57,647 nucleotides of DNA, from the NCBI RefSeq assembly GCF_022808595.1, contig NZ_JAKUCN010000012.1, positions 1-57,647 of the forward strand, written 5' to 3'. Under the pieces are notes generated by a model. The model saw only the letters and a list, made by a program, of their open reading frames with translations. It had not been told where the DNA came from and did no database searches. Of this stretch, positions 15,775-25,309 are shown one piece after another. The position numbers and the translations under genes are program-made. The stretch is from Microvirga solisilvae. Lineage in GTDB: Bacteria; Pseudomonadota; Alphaproteobacteria; Rhizobiales; Beijerinckiaceae. Position 1 is the first letter of the stretch. Every line of letters begins with the position of its first letter.

Positions 15775-17979
15775 ATGAACTTCACCAATTTCCGCTTCGA
15801 GATTGACGGCGACGGGACCGCGCTCGCGACCTGGGACATGCCGGATCGTTCGATGAACGTCATCACCCCGCAGGTGATGGACGAGCTGTCGCAGATCATC
15901 GAGAAGGTTGCTTCCGACGAGGCCATCAAGGGTTGCGTCATCACATCGGGCAAGGAATCCTTCTCCGGCGGTGCCGACCTCACCATGCTGCAATCCTCCA
16001 ACGCGGAGTTCATGCGCGTTGCGAAGGAGAAGGGCGAAGAGGCAGCCAACACGTTCCTCTTCGAAGAGTCGCGGAAACTCTCGCTGCTCTATCGCCGCCT
16101 CGAGACCTGCGGCAAGCCGTTTGCCGTTGCCATTCACGGCGTGTGCCTCGGCGGTGCGTTCGAGCTGGCGCTCGCCTGTCATTTCCGCGTGCTGTCGGAT
16201 GTGGATTCCACCCGCGTCGGTCTCCCCGAGGTGAAGGTGGGTCTCTTCCCAGGTGCGGGCGGCACACAGCGCGTGGCACGCCTCATGCAGACGGGCGATG
16301 CGCTGCAGATGCTCTTCAAGGGCGAGCAGCTTCGTCCGCTCATGGCGCGCAATATGGGCCTGGCGCACGCGGTCGCGCCGCGTGAAGGGATCGTGCAGAC
16401 GGCGAAGGATTGGATCAAGAACGGCGGTTCTGCCGTCGCACCGTGGGACCAGAAGGGCTACAAACTTCCCTCCAACAAGGTGTTCTCCGCTGCCGGCATG
16501 CAGATCTGGCCTCCGGCTAATGCCATCTATCGCCGCGAGACGCAGGATAACTATCCGGCGATCCGCGCGATCCTGGAGACGGTCTATCAGGGCCTGCAGC
16601 TTCCGATGGATCTCGCCTTGAAGGTGGAGTCGCGCTGGTTCGCCAAGATCCTGCGCTCGAAGGAAGCGGCGGCGATGATCCGCACCCTGTTCCTGTCCAT
16701 GCAGGACCTGAATAAGGGCGCTCGTCGTCCGAAGGACATAGCCCCGACCTCGATCAAGAAGGTTGGCGTCGTCGGCGCGGGCTTCATGGGCGCGAGCGTC
16801 GCTTACGTCACCGCCAATGCGGGCCTTCAGGTCGTACTGATCGACCGCGATGTGGAAGCGGCGGAAAAGGGCAAGGCCCATTCGCACAAGCTCATGTCCG
16901 ACCAGATCATGAAGGGCCGCGCCAAGACGGCGGATCGTGATGCGCTGCTGGAGCGCATCCGGACATCCGCCGATTACAGCGATCTTGCCGATTGCGATCT
17001 CGTCATTGAAGCCGTGTTCGAAGATCCCAAGGTGAAGGCCGAGGTGATCCAGAAGGTGGAGGCCGCGATCCGCCCAGATTGCATCTTCGCGTCGAACACC
17101 TCGACACTGCCAATTTCGGGCCTCGCCGAGAACTCGAAGAATGCGGGCCAGTTCATCGGCATCCACTTCTTCTCGCCGGTCGAGAAGATGATGCTGGTCG
17201 AGATCATCATGGGCAAGGAGACGGGCGACAAGGCGCTGGCCACCGCGCTCGATTATGTGCGTCTCATCAAGAAGACGCCGATCGTGGTCAACGACTCGCG
17301 CGGCTTCTTCGCCAATCGCTGCGTGCTGGCCTATATCCTCGAAGGCCATCTCATGTTCACGGAAGGTCTGCCCGCCGCCATGATCGAGCAGGCGGGCAAG
17401 CAGGCCGGCATGCCGGTCGGTCCGCTCTCGCTGAACGACGAAGTGGGCGTCGATCTGGGCTTGAAGATCCTCAAGGCCACGAAGGCGCAGTTGGGCGAAA
17501 GCTCAATCGTGCCGCAGCAGGAAGTCCTGCTCACCGCTCTCGTGGAAAAGGAAGGCCGCCTCGGCCGCAAGAACCGGAAAGGGTTCTACGATTATCCGGA
17601 AAGCGGGCAGAAGCGCCTGTGGTCTGAGCTGAAGAACCTGCAATCCAAGCATGTAGAGCCCGAGCTCGTCGACATGCAGGAATTGAAGCAGCGTCTTCTC
17701 GTGACGCAGGCGTTGGAGGCTGCGCGCACCTTCGAGGAAGGCGTGATCACCGATCCGCGCGAGGCGGATGTGGGCTCCATCCTCGGCTTCGGCTTCGCGC
17801 CCTACACGGGCGGCGCGCTCTCCTATATCGACTTCATGGGTGCGAAGGCCTTCGTGGAATTGTGCCGCAAGCTTCAGGAAAAGCATGGCGACCGTTTCGC
17901 GCCGCCGAAACTGCTCCTCGATATGGCGGCCAGCGGCGAGACCTTCTATGGCCGCGCCGCGGCGAAGAAGGCTGCGTAA
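15775..17979 (+). CDS. Bifunctional enoyl-CoA hydratase / 3-hydroxyacyl-CoA dehydrogenase (FadB/FadJ type)
   Basis: The 734-residue protein is a fusion. The N-terminal crotonase domain (about 1-200) has the oxyanion-hole segment SGGAD and the FPGAGGTQR signature. The C-terminal NAD-dependent dehydrogenase domains (about 325-730) have GAGFMG (334-339) and the catalytic histidine H464 in HFFSPVEKM. Together they perform hydration and oxidation in beta-oxidation. GGGAGGA precedes the ATG. The length fits alpha subunits that act with a separate thiolase, which is the gene just upstream. Confidence 0.9.
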   Translation: MNFTNFRFEIDGDGTALATWDMPDRSMNVITPQVMDELSQIIEKVASDEAIKGCVITSGKESFSGGADLTMLQSSNAEFMRVAKEKGEEAANTFLFEESRKLSLLYRRLETCGKPFAVAIHGVCLGGAFELALACHFRVLSDVDSTRVGLPEVKVGLFPGAGGTQRVARLMQTGDALQMLFKGEQLRPLMARNMGLAHAVAPREGIVQTAKDWIKNGGSAVAPWDQKGYKLPSNKVFSAAGMQIWPPANAIYRRETQDNYPAIRAILETVYQGLQLPMDLALKVESRWFAKILRSKEAAAMIRTLFLSMQDLNKGARRPKDIAPTSIKKVGVVGAGFMGASVAYVTANAGLQVVLIDRDVEAAEKGKAHSHKLMSDQIMKGRAKTADRDALLERIRTSADYSDLADCDLVIEAVFEDPKVKAEVIQKVEAAIRPDCIFASNTSTLPISGLAENSKNAGQFIGIHFFSPVEKMMLVEIIMGKETGDKALATALDYVRLIKKTPIVVNDSRGFFANRCVLAYILEGHLMFTEGLPAAMIEQAGKQAGMPVGPLSLNDEVGVDLGLKILKATKAQLGESSIVPQQEVLLTALVEKEGRLGRKNRKGFYDYPESGQKRLWSELKNLQSKHVEPELVDMQELKQRLLVTQALEAARTFEEGVITDPREADVGSILGFGFAPYTGGALSYIDFMGAKAFVELCRKLQEKHGDRFAPPKLLLDMAASGETFYGRAAAKKAA

Positions 17980-17990
17980 GGAACGCTCCT

Positions 17991-18020
17991 CGTCATCCCA
18001 GGCTTGTTCCGGGGATGACG
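17991..18020. repeat. Short palindrome, GTCATCCC...GGGATGAC
   Basis: The arms CGTCATCCC and GGGGATGACG enclose a 10-base loop. The element belongs to the GTCATCCCGG motif family seen at 68-291 and 14308-14402 and lies directly 5' of the third 110-bp-type repeat. Confidence 0.6.
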
Positions 18021-18036
18021 ATCACAGCTGCTCTGC

Positions 18037-18136
18037 CCTCATCCTGAGGAGCCGCGAAGCGGCGTCTCGAAGGATGGTTCAGTGCTCTCTGGAACCTCCT
18101 TCGAGACGCAGACTGCGTCTGCTCCTCAGGATGAGG
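18037..18136. repeat. 100-bp palindromic repeat, copy 3
   Basis: It shares the perfect 15-base outer arms with copies 1 and 2 and keeps the inner TCTCGAAGGA/TCCTTCGAGA pair, with a shorter centre. A further palindrome (18153-18175, ATGGCCGGGACAAGCCCGGCCAT) follows immediately, so the whole gap between the beta-oxidation gene and the thioesterase gene is repeat DNA. Confidence 0.85.
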
Positions 18137-18209
18137 TGTGAGAGAGATCGGGATGGCCGGGACAAGCCCGGCCATGACGCATTGTGAGCATCTCACGAAA
18201 GAGACCCTC

Positions 18210-18758
18210 ATGAATCTTTGGCTCCGCCTCCTACACCTCCTCATCGCATCGTTCTTCCGAACGAAGCTCGATCCGGTGCGGGATGTGTCGCGCTTGGGCT
18301 TCCGCGTGTGGCCGCACGATCTCGACACGTCTCTGCACATGAACAATGGGCGCTACTGGAGCCTCATGGATCTCGGGCGCAGCGACATCATGATCCGCTC
18401 AGGGTTGTGGCGTCCCATCCTCAAGCATGGCTGGGTGCCTGTGGTGAGCGCGGGGCAGATCAGGTTTCGTCGCGAGATGCGTCTGTTCCAGCCGTTCACG
18501 CTGGAGACGCGCATCCTCACCTGGTCCGAGGGCCATGTGGTGATGGAGCATCGTCTGGTCTCGAAAGCCAGGGACGGCAAGCCTATTCTCAATGCCATCG
18601 CGCTCGTCAGGGCAGGGCTCTATGACCGGAAGGCGAGGAGCTTCGTACCCATGGAGCGTCTCATGGGCGAAATCGGCCTGGAAGCGCAGCCGCCGGAGGC
18701 CGCTCCTGAGGTGCAGGCCTTTCTTGATGCGGAAGAGACGTTGAAGAACGCGGCGTGA
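18210..18758 (+). CDS. Thioesterase family protein (4-hydroxybenzoyl-CoA thioesterase-like hot-dog fold)
   Basis: The 182-residue protein begins with a hydrophobic amphipathic segment (residues 1-17). It then has the hot-dog-fold signature DTSLHMNNGRYW, in which the Asp and the HMNNGRY core form the usual active site. Members hydrolyse acyl-CoA or aromatic thioesters. ATG 18210 starts the conserved region; the upstream in-frame codons lie in repeat DNA. Its place after the beta-oxidation genes suggests acyl-CoA turnover. The substrate is not determinable. Confidence 0.82.
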   Translation: MNLWLRLLHLLIASFFRTKLDPVRDVSRLGFRVWPHDLDTSLHMNNGRYWSLMDLGRSDIMIRSGLWRPILKHGWVPVVSAGQIRFRREMRLFQPFTLETRILTWSEGHVVMEHRLVSKARDGKPILNAIALVRAGLYDRKARSFVPMERLMGEIGLEAQPPEAAPEVQAFLDAEETLKNAA

Positions 18759-18813
18759 TGGTCCAAGGTTAGGCCCGTTTTCCTTTGCCTGAACCGTGAG
18801 GCCTGCAAGACCC

Positions 18814-19437
18814 ATGCCCCGTGTCATCGATTATTACTTCTCGCTCGTGAGCCCCTGGGCCTATATGGGCCACGCTCCCTTCATGGAGATCGCCCAGCGC
18901 CATGGGATCGAGGTGAATTTCAAGCCCGTCTTCCTCGGTCGCGTCTTCTCCGAGACCGGCGGACTGCCGTTGCAGCAGCGCCACCCGGCGCGGCAGCGCT
19001 ACCGGCTGGTCGAGTTGCAGCGCTGGCGCGAGAAGCGCGGGCTGTCGTTCAACATCGCTCCGAAGCATTGGCCCTTCGATGTGAACCTCGCGGATCGCAC
19101 CGTGATCGCGGTTGCAACGACCGGCAAGAGTCCCGATGCCTTCCTGCGCCGCGCTTTTGCTGGGATCTGGGAGGAAGAGCGCAATCTCGGTGATCCGCTC
19201 GTTATCGCAGAACTCGCTGAACAGGCGGGCCTCGATTCATCGAGCCTCATGGATATTGCCACCGGCTCAACCACCGAGGCGATCTACGCGCTCAATCTCG
19301 AGAACGCGGTGGCGGCCGACGTGTTCGGCTCTCCGGCTTACGTGCTCGACGGCGAGGTGTTCTGGGGCCAAGATCGGCTGGAGCTTCTCGACGATGCGCT
19401 GACAAGCGGGCGCGAAGCCTACAAGCCCACGGTCTGA
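18814..19437 (+). CDS. 2-hydroxychromene-2-carboxylate isomerase family protein (DsbA/GST-kappa fold)
   Basis: The 207-residue protein opens with YYFSLVSPWAYMG, the active-site region of kappa-class GST/HCCA isomerases, in which Ser replaces the redox cysteine and interacts with glutathione. The all-helical insertion and the C-terminal GSPAYVLDG-like cis-Pro loop (here FGSPAYV) follow. ATG 18814 is preferred over the GTG 18 bases upstream. A true naphthalene-pathway function is unlikely because no aromatic dioxygenase genes are near; glutathione-dependent isomerase is the safer description. Confidence 0.85.
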   Translation: MPRVIDYYFSLVSPWAYMGHAPFMEIAQRHGIEVNFKPVFLGRVFSETGGLPLQQRHPARQRYRLVELQRWREKRGLSFNIAPKHWPFDVNLADRTVIAVATTGKSPDAFLRRAFAGIWEEERNLGDPLVIAELAEQAGLDSSSLMDIATGSTTEAIYALNLENAVAADVFGSPAYVLDGEVFWGQDRLELLDDALTSGREAYKPTV

Positions 19438-19443
19438 CGAGTC

Positions 19444-20142
19444 ATGCAAAAAACCATCGGTCTCATCGGCGGCATGAGCTGGGAAAGCTCGGCCGAGTAT
19501 TACCGCATCATCAATCAGGAGACGCTGCGGCGCTTGGGCGGCGTGCATTCGGCGCGCAGCCTGATGGTCTCGGCCGATTTCGACGAGATCAAGCAGCTTC
19601 AGCATGCAGGCGAGTGGGACAAGCTCGCTGAGTTAATGCAGGGCGCAGCCCGCCAGCTCGAGCGGGGAGGGGCGGATTTCATCGTGCTCTGCACCAACAC
19701 CATGCATCGCCTCGCGGATGCGATTACGTCCGCTGTGGCGATCCCATTGCTGCACATTGCCGATCCCACGGCGGAAAAGATCAAGGCTTCAGGCATCCGG
19801 CGCGTGGGCCTTCTCGGTACGGCTTTCACGATGGAGCAGGATTTCTACAAGGGCCGCCTGCAGAGCAGGCATGGTCTCGACGTGATCGTGCCCGATGCGG
19901 ATGACCGGAAAACCGTGCATGATGTGATCTACAAGGAGCTGGTGCTGGGACAAGTCAATCCGGCATCACGCGAGGCGTATCGCGCCATCATCGCGCGGCT
20001 GATCGCGGAAGGTGCGGAAGGGATCATTCTCGGCTGCACCGAGATTATGCTGCTGGTATCCGAAGAGGACAGCGCAGTGCCGCTTTTCGACACCACCACC
20101 ATCCATGCGGTTGCTGCCGTCGATCACGCACTGAGTGCGTGA
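19444..20142 (+). CDS. Aspartate/glutamate racemase family protein
   Basis: The 232-residue enzyme shows the cofactor-independent racemase pattern with two catalytic cysteines: C83 in LCTNTMH and C198 in LGCTEI. The N-terminal IGLIGGMSWESS loop is typical of the YgeA/RacX group. It would interconvert L- and D-amino acids, probably aspartate or a broad range. It follows the isomerase gene by only six bases, so the two are likely cotranscribed, and it converges with the sensor kinase gene with a 4-base gap. Confidence 0.86.
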   Translation: MQKTIGLIGGMSWESSAEYYRIINQETLRRLGGVHSARSLMVSADFDEIKQLQHAGEWDKLAELMQGAARQLERGGADFIVLCTNTMHRLADAITSAVAIPLLHIADPTAEKIKASGIRRVGLLGTAFTMEQDFYKGRLQSRHGLDVIVPDADDRKTVHDVIYKELVLGQVNPASREAYRAIIARLIAEGAEGIILGCTEIMLLVSEEDSAVPLFDTTTIHAVAAVDHALSA

Positions 20143-20146
20143 TCGC

Positions 20147-23100
20147 TTACTCCGCCGCAACGCGCGTGGCGCGCCACTGTGTCAGCAACGCGCGGAGTGC
20201 AGCGGGCTTCAGCGGCTTGTTCAGCACATGCACATGCATGGCAGCGGCGGCGTCGCGCACGATGGGTGTGCGGTCGGCGGTGACGAGAACGGCGGGCGTA
20301 TCAACCTGTGTGCGCCAGCGCAGGGCCTTGATGAGTTCGAGGCCGTCCGTGTCATCCAGGTGGTAATCGGCGATGATCACTTCCGGCAGGGCTTTGTGCG
20401 CGCGCAAAACCCCATGCGCCGTTTCGAGATCGGAGGCCGTCCACACGTCGCAGCCCCAGCCGGTGAGCAGGAGACGCATGCCTTCCAGGATGGCGGGCTC
20501 GTTGTCGATCACGAGCACGCGCAGGCCTGAGAGAACCGTCATCGGAGTTTTCGGTGGCTCAGGCGCGGCGGCGGTTTCAGGCAATGCCGCGACCACCGGC
20601 ACCTCGACGCGGAACACCGAGCCGCGTCCCACTTCCGATTTCAGCGTCACCGGGTGCTTCAACACGCGTCCGATGCGCTCCACGATGGAGAGGCCGAGTC
20701 CGAGGCCGCGTGCGGCTTTCGCGCCCTGATCGAGACGCTGGAACTCGCGGAAGACGATACGCTGTTTCGAGGGTGGGATGCCGAGGCCGGTGTCCCACAC
20801 TTCGAGGATGAGATGCGTGCCCTGCCGGCGCGCGCCGACGAGCACGCGGCCTTTCAATGTGTACTTGATGGCGTTCGACACCAGGTTCTGCAACAGGCGG
20901 CGCAGCAGGCGGCGGTCGGAGCGTACGGTGAGCGAGGAGGGGACGAAGGTGAGATCGAGGCCCTTCTCCTTCGCGATGGGATCGAACTCGCGCTGCAACT
21001 GACGCATCAGTTCGTCCATGCGGAAGCTCGACCATTGCGGCTTCATCGCGCCCGTATCGAGGCGCGAGATGTCGAGAATGGCGGTGAGGATTTCCTCGAC
21101 CGCGTCGAGGGATGCGTCGATGTTCTCGGCAAGCGTTACGTCGCCCGCTTCGCGGTCGCGCTCCACGAGCGAGGTGGCGTAGAGGCGCGCGGCATTGAGC
21201 GGTTGTAGAATGTCGTGCGAGGCGGCGGCGAGGAAGCGCGTCTTCGAGATATTCGCCTCGTCCGCTTCCGCCTTCGCGCTGCGCAGAGCCTCGTTGAGGC
21301 GCGTGAGTTCTTCCGTACGCTCGCGTACGCGCTGCTCCAGCGTCTCGTTGGCGCGGCGGCTCTCTTCCTCCGCCAGCACGGCATCGGTGACGTCGGTATA
21401 GGTGGTGACGTGGCCGCCATCGGGCAGCGGGTTCGAGCGGATCTCGATGACCTTGCCGGACGGATAGAGCTTGAGGCGAACAGGCTCGACGTCGTGCTGA
21501 AACGAGTGCAGGCGCGCGGCCACTTGCTCGTCGATACGGCCCGGCCCGTAGGAACCGCGCGCCGCGTTGTAGCGGACGATGCGCTCCATGCCGATGCCCA
21601 CCTGCACGAAGTTCGGCGGCATGTCGTAGAGATCGATGAAGGCTTGGTTCCAGGCAAGCAGGCGCAAGTCGCGGTCGATCACCGTGATGCCCTGCTTGGC
21701 GTAGTTCAGCGCGTGCTGCAGCAGGTCGCGGCTGTGCTGGATTGCGGCGGATGCATCATCGAGAAGCTTGAGGGCCGCTTCCGTCGAGACCGTGCGGCGG
21801 CGCAAAAGCAGCGATAGGGCGAGACGCGACGACGCCGTGCCGATGGCGGAGGCGAGAAGGTGTTCCGCATAGCGCAGCAGATGGATGTCGGCCTCCGCGC
21901 GCGGCTCCAGGCTCTGGCCGCGGCTGTGGCTGAAGCCTTCGAAGGAGCGTGTGGTGCGTTCCTCACCGAGATAACGCGAGACGGTGGCGCGCAACTCATC
22001 CACGGTGACGCTGGCGCGGAACAGGCGGAAGCTCGGTGCCGCGGAGGTGATGGGCTCGCCCACGAACACATTCGCCTGGATCTGCTCCATGGCCGTCACG
22101 GGACGCCAGAGGGAGAAGCCGATATAGCAGAGAATGTTGAGGGTCAGGCTCCACACCACGCCGTGCGTGAGCTGCGGCAGCTCCACGCCGAAAAGGGCGG
22201 TGGGCTTGAGCGCTGTGATGCCGAAGGGACCCGACACCACCACGTCCGACCAGAACACGCCGTCCCAGACGAGGCTCGGCAGCAGCAGCGTGTAGAACCA
22301 TGTGACGAAACCGACGATGAGGCCCACGCTCGCGCCCAACGCCGTGCCTCGCGACCAGATGAGGCCGCCGAGAAAAGCGGGCGCCACCTGCGCGATGGCG
22401 GCGAACGAGAGCAGGCCGATGGCGGCCAGCGCAGCATCGCCCGACGCGCGGTAATACGCATAGCCCAGCAGGATCACCAGCACGATGGAGATGCGGCGCA
22501 CGACGATCACGAAGTTGCCGGGATCGATGCCCGCAAACGCGCGGCGGCGCAGCACGATGGGCATGACGAGGTGGTTGGAGATCATCACTGCCACCGCCAC
22601 GGAATCGACGATCACCATCGCGGTCGCGGCCGAGAAGCCGCCGAGGAAGGTGAAGACCGCGATAGTGCCGGCCTGGTTCGCCAGCGGCAATGCCAGCACG
22701 GTCATGTCCCGGTCGATCCCGTCGCCGGGGAACATGGCCATGCCCGCGAGCGCGATGGGAATGACGAACAGGTTGATGAGAATGAGGTAGAGCGGGAACA
22801 TCCAGGCGGCGCGCTTCAAGTCGCCGATGGAGTGGTTTTCCACCACTGTCACATGGAACTGGCGCGGCAGCAGAAGCGCTGCGCAGCTCGAGAGAAGAAT
22901 GAGCGTGATATAGCTGCCGAAGCCGGAGGTACGCTCCATCAGGGTATCGGTGGTGCCCTGTGCGGTGAGGCGCTGCACGATGTCGTCGTAGCCGCCGAAC
23001 ATCACGAAGGTCACGTAGCCGCCCACCACGAGGAAGGCGACGAGCTTCACGATGGATTCGACGGAGATCGCCATGATGAGCCCGTCCTGATGCTCGGTGG

Positions 23101-23656
23101 CATCGGGATGGCGCGTGCCGAAGGCGACAGCAAAGCCCGCGAGCACCAGGGCGACGACGAGGGCAAGATCGCCGATGAAGGGCAGGTCCGGCGATGTCAG
23201 GCCGTTCGAATTGGTGATGAACACGTCGAGCGACGAGGACACGGCCTTCAGCTGCAGCGCGATATAGGGCACGGAGCCCACCAGCGCGATCAAGCTGACG
23301 ATAGCGGCCACGCGCTCGCTCTTGCCGTAGCGGGCGGCCACGAAGTCGGCGATGGAGGAGATGTTCTGCGTCTTGGCCACGCGGATCACGCGCGCCACGA
23401 GGGCATGGCCGACAGTGATAACGAGAATGGGGCCGATATAGATGGCGAGGAAGTCGAAGCCGGAACGGCTGGCAAGCCCCACGGAACCGTAGAATGTCCA
23501 CGAGGTGCAATACACGGCGAGAGCCAGCGCCGAGATCGTCGAGCGCCAATGCCCCTGAACGAAGCGCCGCCCCGCATTGTCGCCCCAATGGGCGACGGTG
23601 AACAGGAAGCAGAGATAAACCAGCGCCGATAAGACAACCGCCCAGGTGGCGACCAT
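20147..23656 (-). CDS. SLC5-fused hybrid sensor histidine kinase/response regulator (CbrA-like)
   Basis: The 1169-residue protein begins with a sodium/solute-symporter-like membrane domain (about 1-500, some 12-14 helices). A PAS domain (about 640-760) and a short coiled coil follow. The kinase core has the phosphoacceptor H814 (AASHDILQP), then an HATPase domain with GLGLGLSI and a C-terminal receiver domain with phosphoacceptor D1097. CbrA-type kinases use a transporter-like domain to sense nutrients such as histidine or C/N status. No separate response regulator with an output domain is adjacent, so its partner is elsewhere. The ATG at 23656 begins the first membrane helix. Confidence 0.88.
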   Translation of the reverse strand: MVATWAVVLSALVYLCFLFTVAHWGDNAGRRFVQGHWRSTISALALAVYCTSWTFYGSVGLASRSGFDFLAIYIGPILVITVGHALVARVIRVAKTQNISSIADFVAARYGKSERVAAIVSLIALVGSVPYIALQLKAVSSSLDVFITNSNGLTSPDLPFIGDLALVVALVLAGFAVAFGTRHPDATEHQDGLIMAISVESIVKLVAFLVVGGYVTFVMFGGYDDIVQRLTAQGTTDTLMERTSGFGSYITLILLSSCAALLLPRQFHVTVVENHSIGDLKRAAWMFPLYLILINLFVIPIALAGMAMFPGDGIDRDMTVLALPLANQAGTIAVFTFLGGFSAATAMVIVDSVAVAVMISNHLVMPIVLRRRAFAGIDPGNFVIVVRRISIVLVILLGYAYYRASGDAALAAIGLLSFAAIAQVAPAFLGGLIWSRGTALGASVGLIVGFVTWFYTLLLPSLVWDGVFWSDVVVSGPFGITALKPTALFGVELPQLTHGVVWSLTLNILCYIGFSLWRPVTAMEQIQANVFVGEPITSAAPSFRLFRASVTVDELRATVSRYLGEERTTRSFEGFSHSRGQSLEPRAEADIHLLRYAEHLLASAIGTASSRLALSLLLRRRTVSTEAALKLLDDASAAIQHSRDLLQHALNYAKQGITVIDRDLRLLAWNQAFIDLYDMPPNFVQVGIGMERIVRYNAARGSYGPGRIDEQVAARLHSFQHDVEPVRLKLYPSGKVIEIRSNPLPDGGHVTTYTDVTDAVLAEEESRRANETLEQRVRERTEELTRLNEALRSAKAEADEANISKTRFLAAASHDILQPLNAARLYATSLVERDREAGDVTLAENIDASLDAVEEILTAILDISRLDTGAMKPQWSSFRMDELMRQLQREFDPIAKEKGLDLTFVPSSLTVRSDRRLLRRLLQNLVSNAIKYTLKGRVLVGARRQGTHLILEVWDTGLGIPPSKQRIVFREFQRLDQGAKAARGLGLGLSIVERIGRVLKHPVTLKSEVGRGSVFRVEVPVVAALPETAAAPEPPKTPMTVLSGLRVLVIDNEPAILEGMRLLLTGWGCDVWTASDLETAHGVLRAHKALPEVIIADYHLDDTDGLELIKALRWRTQVDTPAVLVTADRTPIVRDAAAAMHVHVLNKPLKPAALRALLTQWRATRVAAE

Positions 23657-23842
23657 ATGCTCAAGACCCTTACACGTCAGCTTGAGACAGCTTTACTCCT
23701 TGGGAGAGCCAAGCGCCACAGGCAGGAGGGCGCAGGTCAGAAGTAATTTCACTCTATGGGTGTGAGTTGATATTCCATGGGGCGGATTATCATTATCCTA
23801 GAATGAGGTCATATAAAGCTATCCAAGTTTCAGGAGATCCTC

Positions 23843-24277
23843 ATGATCGATACCCGCACCGCCCCCTACGCCGCGCTCATCCTGCGCGTGACCCTCGGCG
23901 CTCTCTTCCTGGCCCATGCCGGCCTGAAGATCTTCGTCTTCACCCCCGCAGGCACCGCCCAGTTCTTCGGCAGCCTCGGCCTGCCGGGCTTCCTGGCCTA
24001 CATCGTGATCCTCGCCGAAGTGGTGGGCGGCCTTGCGCTGATCGCCGGGTTCTATACCCGCTGGGTTGCCCTTGCTCTCATTCCGATCCTGCTCGGCGCG
24101 ATCTTCACCGTTCACGGTCCGGCCGGCTTCTTCTTCTCGAATCCGAAGGGCGGCTGGGAATTCCTGGCCTTTTGGATCATTGCCCTCTTGGCCCAGGCTC
24201 TGTTGGGTGAGGGCGCTTATGCGCTCAAGAGCGGATCGACGAAGGCTGCTCCCGCGTTTTCCATTCGCTCGGCTTGA
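23843..24277 (+). CDS. DoxX family membrane protein
   Basis: The 144-residue protein has four predicted membrane helices and the DoxX pattern (LRVTLGALFLAHAGLK near the N-terminus and FGSLGLPG before helix 2). DoxX-like proteins are linked to quinone or thiol redox functions, but the role of this one is unknown. AGGAG lies just before the ATG. The VOC gene starts 12 bases downstream, suggesting cotranscription. Confidence 0.87.
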   Translation: MIDTRTAPYAALILRVTLGALFLAHAGLKIFVFTPAGTAQFFGSLGLPGFLAYIVILAEVVGGLALIAGFYTRWVALALIPILLGAIFTVHGPAGFFFSNPKGGWEFLAFWIIALLAQALLGEGAYALKSGSTKAAPAFSIRSA

Positions 24278-24289
24278 ACGGAAACGGCC

Positions 24290-24817
24290 ATGACCCAATC
24301 CACTTCCTCTGAGGCCACCGGAATTCCGGCGGCCCGTCCCATCGATCCGGGCGTGCGGATTGGCCACGTGCATCTGAAGGTGGCGGATCTCGGCCGCGCG
24401 CTCGACTTTTATTGCGGCGTTCTCGGCTTCGAGCTGATGCAGCGCTACGGCACGCAGGCCGCCTTCGTCTCGGCGGGCGGCTATCACCACCATATCGGTC
24501 TCAATACCTGGGAGAGCAAAGGCGGTTCCCCGCCGCCTCCCGGCACCACGGGCCTTTATCACGTGGCGATCCTCTATCCGACACGCGCGGCTTTGGCGGA
24601 TGCTCTCCATCGTCTCATCGAAGCGGGCGTGCCGCTTCAGGGTGCGAGCGATCACGGGGTGAGCGAGGCGCTCTACCTGAGCGATCCTGACGGCAACGGC
24701 ATCGAGCTCTATGTGGATCGCCCCGAGGCTCAATGGCCGCGCACGCCGGATGGCGAATTGCAGATGGTCACGCGCCACTTGGATCTGCACGGTCTGCTCG
24801 CCGCTCGCGAGGCTTGA
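24290..24817 (+). CDS. VOC family protein (glyoxalase/ring-cleavage dioxygenase fold)
   Basis: The 175-residue protein has two beta-alpha-beta-beta-beta modules. Candidate metal ligands are the His in GHVHLKV near residue 26, the His in GLYHVAI in the second module and the Glu in GIELYVD. This arrangement is that of extradiol dioxygenases and glyoxalase-type enzymes. It follows the DoxX gene closely, a pairing that recurs with DoxX/VOC genes, but no substrate can be named. Confidence 0.83.
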   Translation: MTQSTSSEATGIPAARPIDPGVRIGHVHLKVADLGRALDFYCGVLGFELMQRYGTQAAFVSAGGYHHHIGLNTWESKGGSPPPPGTTGLYHVAILYPTRAALADALHRLIEAGVPLQGASDHGVSEALYLSDPDGNGIELYVDRPEAQWPRTPDGELQMVTRHLDLHGLLAAREA

Positions 24818-24874
24818 CGATATTCCTGCGCCGGACACCTTATGCTTGCAGGCCAAGCTCAAGGAGGTCCGGTC

Positions 24875-25309
24875 ATGTGGAACGAGTTCAAGCAATTTGC
24901 GCTGCGCGGCAACGTGGTCGATCTCGCCATCGGCATCATCATCGGCGCCGCCTTCGGCAAGATCGTGGATTCTCTCGTCGGTGATGTTTTCATGCCGATC
25001 ATCGGTGCTGCCACCGGCGGCCTCGATTTCTCGAACTACTTCACCGCGCTCTCGGGCAACGTCACCGCAGGGTCTTTGGAAGAAGCCAAGAAGCAGGGCG
25101 CCGTTGTCGGCTGGGGCAACTTCATTACGGTCGCCATCAACTTCGTCATCATTGCGTGGATCCTGTTCCTGCTGGTGAAGGGCATGAACCGCCTGCGCCG
25201 CACGGAAGATGCCAAGACCGGCACCGCTGACAAGCCTGCGGAGATCCCGGCGGATGTGAAATTGCTCACCGAAATCCGCGATCTTCTGAAGACGGGACGC
25301 ACAACCTGA
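24875..25309 (+). CDS. mscL: Large-conductance mechanosensitive channel MscL
   Basis: The 144-residue channel starts [20 protein letters not shown], the conserved amphipathic N-terminus and first pore helix. A periplasmic loop (about 50-80), the second helix ([14 protein letters not shown]) and a cytoplasmic helix bundle follow. It opens under membrane tension to release solutes during osmotic downshock. AAGGAGG precedes the ATG at 24875; the upstream in-frame codons are not family-like. Confidence 0.95.
   Translation: MWNEFKQFALRGNVVDLAIGIIIGAAFGKIVDSLVGDVFMPIIGAATGGLDFSNYFTALSGNVTAGSLEEAKKQGAVVGWGNFITVAINFVIIAWILFLLVKGMNRLRRTEDAKTGTADKPAEIPADVKLLTEIRDLLKTGRTT

Noticed and set aside
1307..18136. 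Repeats considered as CRISPR or insertion sequences
   Set aside because: The copies are palindromic, kilobases apart, without regular spacers, transposase frame or target-site duplications that I can see.
21860..23632. 590-codon plus-strand frame opposite the sensor kinase
   Set aside because: Its composition (His/Asp/Glu-rich) mirrors the hydrophobic transporter domain on the other strand; no motifs.
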